Under the pieces are notes generated by a model. That model did not search any database. It saw only the letters and a list, made by a program, of their open reading frames with translations, and was not told where the DNA came from. A program made the translations under genes and the position numbers. Positions 33,836 to 40,856 of a stretch of 64,000 bases of DNA are shown here, in pieces. This DNA comes from Acuticoccus sp039189655 (lineage in GTDB: Bacteria > Pseudomonadota > Alphaproteobacteria > Rhizobiales > Amorphaceae). The stretch is from assembly GCA_039189655.1 (NCBI GenBank), contig JBCCYN010000001.1, positions 1 to 64,000 of the forward strand, given 5' to 3'. Positions within the stretch are counted from its first letter, which is position 1. The number at the start of each line of letters is the position of its first letter.

Positions 33836-34294
33836 GTGGCCGATGGCGATCTCAAAGCGGTGGCAAAGCCATCTGGCGAAACGCTCGCCCACAAAGCAAA
33901 ACCGCGGGGCGCCTATCCGCACTTTCGGCGCGCTGGCGCCTTTGTCTTTATCTCCGGCACCAGCGCGCGGCGGCCGGACAACTCGATCGCCGGTGCGCAG
34001 GTGGACGAGATGGGCACCGTCAATTTAGACATCCGCGCCCAAACTGCCGCCTGCATCGAGAATCTCGGTGACATCCTGGAGGCGGCTGGCGGTGGGCTCG
34101 AAAACCTCGTCGATGTCTCCACCTACCTCGTCAACATGAACGATTTTGGCGGCTACAACGAAGTCTACGCCAAATACTTCGCGCCTGACGGGCCGGCGCG
34201 CACCACGGTCGCGGTGCACCAGCTTCCCCACCCGCACCTTCTCATCGAGATGCGGGCCACCGCGTACATTGCTCAAAACTCAACGTCGACCTGA
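33836..34294 (+). CDS. amnD: 2-Aminomuconate deaminase-like RidA protein
   Basis: 152 residues from a GTG one base after the previous stop. The pattern GAYPHFRRAGAFVFISGTSA, RRPDNSIAGAQVDEMGT, VDVSTYLVNMNDFGGYNEVY and GPARTTVAVHQLPHPHLLIE matches what I recall of AmnD-type deaminases of the 2-aminophenol meta pathway, which convert 2-aminomuconate to 4-oxalocrotonate with release of ammonia. Arg122 in PART is the expected catalytic/carboxylate-binding residue. The dioxygenase beta gene follows after 12 bases. The symbol is by similarity; the substrate could be a substituted aminomuconate. Confidence 0.82.
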   Translation: MADGDLKAVAKPSGETLAHKAKPRGAYPHFRRAGAFVFISGTSARRPDNSIAGAQVDEMGTVNLDIRAQTAACIENLGDILEAAGGGLENLVDVSTYLVNMNDFGGYNEVYAKYFAPDGPARTTVAVHQLPHPHLLIEMRATAYIAQNSTST

Positions 34295-34306
34295 AAGGAC
34301 CGCGCC

Positions 34307-35332
34307 ATGGCACAAGGCGAAATTGTCGCTGGCTTCATCGCCCCCCATCCGCCGCACCTGGTCTACGGTGAGAATCCGCCCCAGAACGAACCCCGCTCCA
34401 AAGGCGGTTGGGAGCAGTTGCGCTGGGCCTACGAGAAGGTGCGCGAAGCGATCGATGAACTAAAGCCCGATGTGCTGCTTGTTCATTCGCCCCATTGGAA
34501 CACGGAATTGGGGCACCATTTCCTGGCCGTGCCGCACCTTTCGGGAAAGTCCGTCGACCCGATTTTCCCGAATCTGTTCCGCTATAATTTCGAGCTCGAT
34601 GTGGATGTGGAGCTGGCCGAGCGGGCTTGCGAGGAAGCGAAAAAAATCGGCCTCGTCTCCAAGCTGATGCGCAACCCGCGCTTTCGCGTCGATTACGGAA
34701 CGATTACTTCGCTTCATCTTGCGCGGCCGCAGTGGGATATTCCGGTGGTCGGCCTATCGGCCAACAACTCGCCCTACTACCTCACCACCGAGGAAGGCTT
34801 TGCCGAGATGGACCTTCTGGGCAAGGCAACGCGCAAGGCGATCCAGGGGCTCGGCCGCCGCGCCGTCCTCCTATGCTCAGCGACCATGAGCCATCGCCAT
34901 TTCCAGGAAGAGCCCGACGTTCCGGAAGACATGTCGAAGGAACATCCTTACTCCATGGAGATGTACCAGTGGGACATGCGCCTGATCGATCTCATGCGCC
35001 GTGGCCAATTGAGCGAAGTGCACCGCCTGCTTCCAGAGTTCGTGGAAATCGCCTTTGCCGAATTCAAGGCCGGTTCCTTTACCTGGATGTTTGCGGCGAT
35101 GGACTATCCTGAACTTCCGGGCGAGTTACTGGGCTTTGGCAACGTCATCGGCACCGGCAATGCCGTGTTTAAGTGGGACCTCACCAAGCACGGCCTCGCT
35201 TCGCCGGCGCGGGATTGGAACGGGGCGTCGCGATCGGCCGCAGGCTCTTCCTTCGCGCCGCTTCCGTCAACACCATCAGGTGGTGCGCTTTACGATGGCC
35301 CCGGACCTGCCATCGGTGCCGGAAACCGCTGA
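34307..35332 (+). CDS. amnB: 2-Aminophenol-1,6-dioxygenase-like beta (catalytic) subunit
   Basis: 341 residues; ATG preceded by AAAGGA. It is a class III extradiol (LigB-type) dioxygenase. APHPPHLVYGENPPQNEPRS near the N-terminus carries His14, VHSPHW carries His63, and Glu252 lies in AFAEFKAG. With a one-residue offset these fit the His13/His62/Glu251 iron ligands reported for aminophenol dioxygenase beta; His196 in SHRHF is the likely acid/base. The enzyme opens the ring of 2-aminophenol-type substrates next to the amino group to give 2-aminomuconic semialdehyde. A Ser/Pro/Gly-rich tail of about 40 residues is extra. The alpha subunit gene follows after 20 bases. Confidence 0.88.
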   Translation: MAQGEIVAGFIAPHPPHLVYGENPPQNEPRSKGGWEQLRWAYEKVREAIDELKPDVLLVHSPHWNTELGHHFLAVPHLSGKSVDPIFPNLFRYNFELDVDVELAERACEEAKKIGLVSKLMRNPRFRVDYGTITSLHLARPQWDIPVVGLSANNSPYYLTTEEGFAEMDLLGKATRKAIQGLGRRAVLLCSATMSHRHFQEEPDVPEDMSKEHPYSMEMYQWDMRLIDLMRRGQLSEVHRLLPEFVEIAFAEFKAGSFTWMFAAMDYPELPGELLGFGNVIGTGNAVFKWDLTKHGLASPARDWNGASRSAAGSSFAPLPSTPSGGALYDGPGPAIGAGNR

Positions 35333-35352
35333 CGACCCTGGAGATTCTTTGA

Positions 35353-36165
35353 ATGCCGGTCGTTTCTGCCTTCCTCGTGCCGGGCAATCCGCTGCCCTTT
35401 CTGCGACCCGAAAACCCGCCTTGGAGCGGGATTGCCACCGCGTACCGCGCCGCCGGGCGCACCCTTCAAGCCTCGCGACCCGATACGATCCTGCTTTACT
35501 CCACCCAATGGATGGCGGTGTTGGACGAGCTTTGGCAAACCCGCCCAACGCTCTCTGATATTCACGTTGATCAGAATTGGTACGAATACGGCGACCTTGA
35601 ATACACGATCAACTGTGATGTGGAACTGGCGGAAGCGTGTATTACGGGCTCCAAGGAGATCGGTATATCGTCAAAGGGCGTAAACTACGACAAGTTCCCC
35701 ATCGACACCGGCACCATTGTCGCCAACAGTTTTATGAATGACGGAAGCCGCATTCCGCTGACCATCGGCGCCAACAATCTTTACCACTCCTTCGATGAAA
35801 CCGTTCGGCTTGCCGAGATGGCGGTGAAAAAGGCTGACGCCCTCAACCGGCGGGTTGCCGTTGTCGGCGTTGGCGCCTTGTCGGGCTCAATTTTCCGGCG
35901 CGAGATCGACATTCGCTCTGACGGCATCACCACCGCCGAGGACGATCAGTGGAACCGCCGCATGCTGGCCGCGATGGAACGCGGCGGGCGGGGAGAGCTC
36001 GCCGAGCTTGCCCAGGAGTTTGCCAAAGGCGCCAAGGCCGAGATGGGTTTTAAGCAGTTCGCCTGGATCATGGGCGCCCTCGGCGGTGAAATCCGTGGAG
36101 CGCGTATCCATGCCTACGGCGCCACCTACGGCGCGGGGGCGGGCATCGTCGAATTCCGGTGCTGA
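35353..36165 (+). CDS. amnA: 2-Aminophenol-1,6-dioxygenase-like alpha subunit
   Basis: 270 residues with the LigB fold but without metal ligands: AFLVPGNPLPFLRPENPPW stands where the beta subunit has its His cluster, and YSTQWM replaces HSPHW. VGVGALSGSIFRREIDI, TTAEDDQWNRRMLAAME and IHAYGATYGAGAGIVEF are further family patches. In described aminophenol dioxygenases the alpha subunit pairs with beta in an alpha2beta2 enzyme and has no iron site. A second alpha-like domain is fused to the LivM permease at 40853-42886, giving two candidate partners for one beta subunit. Confidence 0.87.
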   Translation: MPVVSAFLVPGNPLPFLRPENPPWSGIATAYRAAGRTLQASRPDTILLYSTQWMAVLDELWQTRPTLSDIHVDQNWYEYGDLEYTINCDVELAEACITGSKEIGISSKGVNYDKFPIDTGTIVANSFMNDGSRIPLTIGANNLYHSFDETVRLAEMAVKKADALNRRVAVVGVGALSGSIFRREIDIRSDGITTAEDDQWNRRMLAAMERGGRGELAELAQEFAKGAKAEMGFKQFAWIMGALGGEIRGARIHAYGATYGAGAGIVEFRC

Positions 36166-36229
36166 GTTCAAAGTTCAAAACGATCGGGAAACGGCCACGA
36201 AGGCCGGCCGACACGAGAGGAGGTGAGCC

Positions 36230-37480
36230 ATGAAGACCATTGCCCTGGGGTTGGCCGCGACCGCGCTCGCGCTCGTTGCCGCAACGCCGGCCACTGCGCA
36301 GGACGAATGCGTTATCAAAGTGGGTCGCGTGGTTCCCATGACCGGCCCGCTGCTCGATATGGGCCGCGAAACGCCGTGGGTGGATGACCACAAGATCGGC
36401 GCCATCAACGAGGCAGGCGGGCTCGAAGTGGGCAGCCAGATGTGCCGTATCGAATACGAAATTTACGATTCCAAAGGCACCGCCGCGGGCTCGGCAGAAG
36501 CCGCCCAGCGCGCGATCCTTGAAGATGAGGTGGACGTTCTTCTAGCCCAGGGAACGCCTGACACCACCAATGCGCCGTCCGACCTTTGCGAGCGCTACGA
36601 GGTGCCTTGCATTACCTCAAACACGCCGGTGGAGGCCTGGCTCTACGGCCCCGACGGCCAACCGAAAGAATACAACTGGACGCACCACTTCTTCTTTGCA
36701 GTGCCCGACCTCGTGAAGAACCACGTGGGCATGATCAAGGCGCTTCCTGGTGGCTTTAATGGGCGCATCGGTTTTCTGTACCCCAACGACCCTGACGGGG
36801 TTGTCTTTGCATCCCTGTTCGGCCCTGCCTTCGAGGGCGAAGGTTGGCAGACCGCAGATCCGGGCCGCTTTGAGCAGGGCCTTCCCGACTATTCGGCCAT
36901 CATCAACCAGTTTAAGCGCAACCGGGTCGAAGTCGTAACCGGCGTACTCGCCCCGCCTGATCTTCAGACATACATGCAGCAGGCCGCCCAAGCTGGCTAT
37001 AAGCCAAAGATGTACATCATCGACAAGGGTACGGGTTACCCGGAACCCATGCGGGCGCTGGGCGACTTCGGCATCGACATCTTGAGCGTCAATTTCTGGT
37101 CCCCCGCCTTCCCCGGCGAAAGCGCGTTTGGTGGCTACACCGGCCAGGATCTGGTGGACCGCTACCACGAAGCGAACCCTGGCAAACTTTATTCGCCGCC
37201 GCTGGCTTGGACGGATGCAAGCTACGATGTGCTGTTCGATGCCCTCCAGCGGGCGGGTTCCACCGACAAGGCCGCGCTACGCGACGCGCTCTCATCCACC
37301 GATGTGAACACCGTGGCGGGCAAGGTCGCCTTCAACGACCAGAATTTTTCGATCTCTCCCCTTGGCGGTGCACAGTGGCGTCGCGATGACGATACTGGCG
37401 ATCTCGTAAAGGAGAACGTTTTCAACGACGTCTACCCAGACGTTGAAAAGACAGCCGATATGCGGGTTTATCAGCAGTAA
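36230..37480 (+). CDS. ABC transporter substrate-binding protein, branched-chain amino acid type
   Basis: 416 residues; a strong ribosome site (GAGGAGGTG) precedes the ATG. A signal peptide ends near ATPATAQ (about residue 23). The mature protein follows the Leu/Ile/Val-binding-protein fold: IKVGRVVPMTGPLLDMGRET at the ligand lobe start, VLLAQGTPDTTNAPSDLCE, and AWTDASYDVLFDALQRAGS. This family binds many aromatic and aliphatic acids as well as amino acids. The position between ring-cleavage and transporter genes suggests the ligand is the aromatic substrate or a conjugate. A cysteine pair (ECVIK, MCRIE) may form a disulfide in the periplasm. Confidence 0.9.
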   Translation: MKTIALGLAATALALVAATPATAQDECVIKVGRVVPMTGPLLDMGRETPWVDDHKIGAINEAGGLEVGSQMCRIEYEIYDSKGTAAGSAEAAQRAILEDEVDVLLAQGTPDTTNAPSDLCERYEVPCITSNTPVEAWLYGPDGQPKEYNWTHHFFFAVPDLVKNHVGMIKALPGGFNGRIGFLYPNDPDGVVFASLFGPAFEGEGWQTADPGRFEQGLPDYSAIINQFKRNRVEVVTGVLAPPDLQTYMQQAAQAGYKPKMYIIDKGTGYPEPMRALGDFGIDILSVNFWSPAFPGESAFGGYTGQDLVDRYHEANPGKLYSPPLAWTDASYDVLFDALQRAGSTDKAALRDALSSTDVNTVAGKVAFNDQNFSISPLGGAQWRRDDDTGDLVKENVFNDVYPDVEKTADMRVYQQ

Positions 37481-37488
37481 ACCCCGCC

Positions 37489-38430
37489 ATGGCCGCAGTA
37501 TTCCGGCACTTCGCCACCCAAGAGGACCTTGAAAAGGCCTACGATGTGGAGGCGTCCGTGCCGGACTTTGCGGCCTATGCGCGGCAGTTCGTTGAAAGCT
37601 CCTCCCGGACCCGCGATCGCCAGCCTTGCGAACTGGGCGTCCGCTACGGCCCGACCCGCGATGAGTACGCCGACATTTTTCCCGCCGCGCGGCGGGGATC
37701 GCCGATCCTCATCTTCATCCACGGCGGGTTTTGGCGCTCCTTGTCGGCGCGGGAATTTTCCTTCTGCGCCACCGGCGCCCAACGGGCTGGCGTGACCGCC
37801 GTCATCGCCAACTATTCCATCGCTCCTGGTGCACGTATCGGTGAGATGGTGCGCCAGATGCGCGCCCTCGTCGCCTGGTGTTACGCCAATGCCAAATCGA
37901 TCAATGGCGATGCGGATGCCATTTACGTCTGCGGCCACTCTGCCGGTGGCCACCTCACGGCCACCACCCTTTTGACCGACTGGCTGGCCCACTACGATCT
38001 TCCAGAAAACACCGTGAAGGGCGGCGTCGCGATCAGCGGCCTTTTTGACCTCGCGCCGGTCAAGCTGCTGTCCTTTGTGCAAGGCGATCTTCGCCTCACC
38101 GATGAAGAGATATTGACCCATAGCCCGGCACGTTCCATCCGCCGGGTGCGCCCTCAACTCCTTGTCACCTATGGCTCCGAAGAACCGTCAGAATTCCTTC
38201 GCCAGTCCGACGAGTTCCTTCAAGACTGGCGGCGGGTGGGAAATCGGGGCGCCTTCCTTCCCCAGCCAGGTCGCAACCATTTCACCGCCATCACCGATCT
38301 TGCGGAGCCGAACAGCGCCCTTTGCCGGGCGGTTCTTGCCATGATGGGCCACACACCGCGCCCACACGACCCCAGCCGCCCCGGCGCGGTTCCGAGCGTC
38401 GAAGATCTCATGCGAGGCGTTTCGGTTTGA
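37489..38430 (+). CDS. Alpha/beta hydrolase, kynurenine-formamidase-like
   Basis: 313 residues. It has the arylformamidase hallmarks HGGFWR at 78-83 (oxyanion hole) and GHSAGGH with nucleophile Ser151. The N-terminus (EKAYDVEASVPDF) is also typical of KynB-like esterases. A C-terminal His in GRNHF (about 264) completes the likely triad. Known relatives remove the formyl group from N-formylkynurenine. No other kynurenine-pathway gene is present, so here it may release an aminophenol from an N-formyl, N-acyl or ester precursor before ring cleavage. It lies between the binding protein and the ATPase gene and overlaps the latter by four bases. Confidence 0.8.
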   Translation: MAAVFRHFATQEDLEKAYDVEASVPDFAAYARQFVESSSRTRDRQPCELGVRYGPTRDEYADIFPAARRGSPILIFIHGGFWRSLSAREFSFCATGAQRAGVTAVIANYSIAPGARIGEMVRQMRALVAWCYANAKSINGDADAIYVCGHSAGGHLTATTLLTDWLAHYDLPENTVKGGVAISGLFDLAPVKLLSFVQGDLRLTDEEILTHSPARSIRRVRPQLLVTYGSEEPSEFLRQSDEFLQDWRRVGNRGAFLPQPGRNHFTAITDLAEPNSALCRAVLAMMGHTPRPHDPSRPGAVPSVEDLMRGVSV

Positions 38431-39146
38431 ACGAGCCCCTCCTGCGCGCCACCAACCTTTCAAAATCGTTCGGCGCGGTCGTGGTCGCCCAAGACATGTC
38501 TTTCGACGTTGCCGAGGGCGAAGTGCTGGGCATCATCGGCCCCAACGGTGCAGGCAAAACCACCCTTTTCGGCCTCCTTGCCGGCTCCGTTCCCCTCGAT
38601 GGCGGGCAGATATCCTATGGCGGCAACGACATTTCCGCGTATCCCACCTTCGAGCGCGCACGGCTTGGTATTGCTCGCACCTACCAAATCCCGCGTCCGT
38701 TCACCCACATGACGGTGGCGCAAAACCTTCGCGTGGCGGCGCTCTTTGGTGGAGACCTGGAAGACGCCGAGTGCGATGACTGGATCGCTCGAATCCTAGA
38801 ATTTACCGGCCTTGAGAAGGAGCGCGACACCCTCGCCGGTCGTCTGCCGCTCCTGGGTCGCAAGCGGCACGAGTTGGCCCGCGCCCTCTCCTCCCGCCCG
38901 AGCCTCCTTTTGATCGACGAGGTGGCTGCCGGCCTCACCGACGCGGAGGTGGAGGATTTCATCGCCCTTGTGGCGCGCATTAAGGATGGCGGCATCACCG
39001 TGGTGTGGATCGAACACGTCATGAAGACGATGCTGCGTGCCACCGACCGGTTGATGGCGCTCGCGGGGGGCGCAATCATCGCCGAGGGGCCGCCCCAGGC
39101 GGTTATCCGCTCTGAGGAGGTGCGCCGTGTCTACCTTGGCGCGTAG
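38427..39146 (+). CDS. livG: ABC transporter ATP-binding protein (LivG-like)
   Basis: 239 residues from a TTG that overlaps the previous stop (TTGA). The frame is open earlier, but residues before this do not match the family. Walker A is GPNGAGKTT (about residues 41-49), Walker B is LLLIDE, and the H-loop is IEHVMKTM. The signature is not LSGGQ: the equivalent site reads LPLLGRKRHELARAL, a variant seen in some aromatic-compound transporters. It would power import together with the LivF-like partner that follows. Confidence 0.88.
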   Translation: MNEPLLRATNLSKSFGAVVVAQDMSFDVAEGEVLGIIGPNGAGKTTLFGLLAGSVPLDGGQISYGGNDISAYPTFERARLGIARTYQIPRPFTHMTVAQNLRVAALFGGDLEDAECDDWIARILEFTGLEKERDTLAGRLPLLGRKRHELARALSSRPSLLLIDEVAAGLTDAEVEDFIALVARIKDGGITVVWIEHVMKTMLRATDRLMALAGGAIIAEGPPQAVIRSEEVRRVYLGA

Positions 39147-39927
39147 GGGGAGCCTTTTCGCCGAAGCGGGGCGGGACGGGCGCTTCCCGATCCTTTCGGT
39201 CAAAGGTCTTTCGGCCTGGTACGGTGAGTTGCGCGCCCTCTTCGACGTGTCTTTTACGGTCAACCCCGGCGAAGTTCTCGCCGTTATCGGGGCCAACGGC
39301 GCCGGCAAATCAACGCTCTTAAAATCCATCACGGGAATGATGAACCGCGGTGCCGCCGCCCACATCGAAGGCGCCATCGAGTTTCAGGGCCGGCGCCTCG
39401 ACAAGCTGCGCACCGAGCGCATTGTGGCCACCGGCGTCACCATGGTGCCCGAGGGCCGACACCTCTTTCAGCGCATGAGTGTGGAGGAAAACCTCCTCGT
39501 GGGCGCACACATTTCCCGGGCCCAGCCTGACGCACGCAGGAAGCTCGACGAGATGTATGCCCTCTTCCCTCGCCTCGCGGAGCGGCGCGACCAACCGGTG
39601 CGGCAAATGTCGGGTGGCGAACAACAGATGGTGGCAATCGGACGGGCGCTCATGTCCTCGCCCGCCCTTGTCCTTTTCGACGAGCTTTCGCTGGGCCTCG
39701 CGCCCATCGTGGTCGACGACATTTATGAGCGGCTGAAGGAGATCAATCGCACGGGCCTCACCTGTGTCGTCATCGAGCAAGACATGAAGAAAGCGCTTTC
39801 GGTCGCCGACCACGTGATTGTCATGCTGGAGGGCGAGGTGGTGCTGGAAGGCGCACCGCACGAACTCTCCGAAGCTGAAATCACCGACGCTTACTTCGGG
39901 TCTCGCGGGAGCGCACACACGCCATGA
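39127..39927 (+). CDS. livF: ABC transporter ATP-binding protein (LivF-like)
   Basis: 266 residues from a GTG that overlaps the LivG stop by 20 bases. Walker A is GANGAGKST, the signature is the standard MSGGEQQM, Walker B is LVLFDE followed by LSLGLAP, and the H-loop region is VIEQDMKKAL. An extension of about 20 residues precedes the usual LSVKGLSAWYGE start, so an internal start is possible. Together with LivG, LivH and LivM it forms a complete HAAT-type importer. Confidence 0.9.
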   Translation: MSTLARRGSLFAEAGRDGRFPILSVKGLSAWYGELRALFDVSFTVNPGEVLAVIGANGAGKSTLLKSITGMMNRGAAAHIEGAIEFQGRRLDKLRTERIVATGVTMVPEGRHLFQRMSVEENLLVGAHISRAQPDARRKLDEMYALFPRLAERRDQPVRQMSGGEQQMVAIGRALMSSPALVLFDELSLGLAPIVVDDIYERLKEINRTGLTCVVIEQDMKKALSVADHVIVMLEGEVVLEGAPHELSEAEITDAYFGSRGSAHTP

Positions 39928-40856
39928 CGCCCCTCCCCTTCGAAGAACAGGTCTATTGGACCGTCATCGACATTGCCAATGCGTTCCTGACCGGCGCGCT
40001 GCTGGGCGGCACCTACGCCATGATCGCCTACGGCCTCGCCCTTTCCTTTGGCGTCATGCGCCTCGTCAATCTTGCCCATGGCGAATTCCTCATCGTTGGT
40101 GCCTACCTTTCCGCTGTCATCCTCGCCGTGGTGCCGATCCCGCCCTTTTTCGTCCTCGTCTTCGTGGTGCCGATCATGTTCGCGCTCGGCTACGGCCTCC
40201 AGCGCCTTCTCCTCAATCGCGTTTCGGTCCAGTCCATGGAACGGCGCGGCATGTCAGCCAATTTCGGGTTGATGGCGCCGATCCTCGTTACCTTCGGCCT
40301 CGGCATTTTTATTTCGCATCTTCTTTTGTCTATCTTCGCGTCCGATGCTATGTCGATCAAAAACAACCTCGCTTTTTCGGCGATCCGTCTGTCCATGGAT
40401 CTTTCCATCTCCACGTTGCGGTTCATCTTCTTTTTGATTGCCATAGCGCTCCTGATCGCGCTCACCATCTTCCTGCGCCGCACCGCGCTGGGCCGTGCCA
40501 TCCGAGCGACGTCGGACAATCCCACCTACGCCGCCCTCATGGGTATTCGCACCGATCACATCTTTGCCGTCGCCCTCGGGCTATCGCTCGCGATCAGCGG
40601 CGTTGCGGGCTTTATGATCGGCATGACGCGCACCTTCCAACCCTTTGACGGACCGCAGTTCATCCTGACCGCGTTCGGCGTTGTCATCATCGGCAGCATG
40701 GATTCTTTGGTGGGCTGCCTCGTGGGCGGCATCTTGTTGGGGATCGTGCAAGTGCTTGCGGGCACCTATTTCGGCCCGTCGGCCCAGCTCGTGGGCGGGT
40801 ATATGCTCGTCCTCTTCGTGCTGGCCTTCTTCCGCGAGGGTCTATTCTCCAAATGA
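39924..40856 (+). CDS. livH: Branched-chain-type ABC permease (LivH-like)
   Basis: 310 residues and strongly hydrophobic, with about eight membrane segments. Family patches include GGTYAMIAYGLALSFGVMRL, NLAHGEFLIVGAY (the conserved N-x-A-H-G near the N-terminus) and a C-terminal VVIIGSMDSLVGCLVGGILL. The ATG overlaps the LivF stop by four bases and its own stop overlaps the LivM-fusion start by four, so translation is coupled throughout. Confidence 0.92.
   Translation: MTPLPFEEQVYWTVIDIANAFLTGALLGGTYAMIAYGLALSFGVMRLVNLAHGEFLIVGAYLSAVILAVVPIPPFFVLVFVVPIMFALGYGLQRLLLNRVSVQSMERRGMSANFGLMAPILVTFGLGIFISHLLLSIFASDAMSIKNNLAFSAIRLSMDLSISTLRFIFFLIAIALLIALTIFLRRTALGRAIRATSDNPTYAALMGIRTDHIFAVALGLSLAISGVAGFMIGMTRTFQPFDGPQFILTAFGVVIIGSMDSLVGCLVGGILLGIVQVLAGTYFGPSAQLVGGYMLVLFVLAFFREGLFSK

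Noticed and set aside
36617..37168. 183-residue minus-strand open frame
   Set aside because: Antisense to the ABC binding-protein gene, with no family features.
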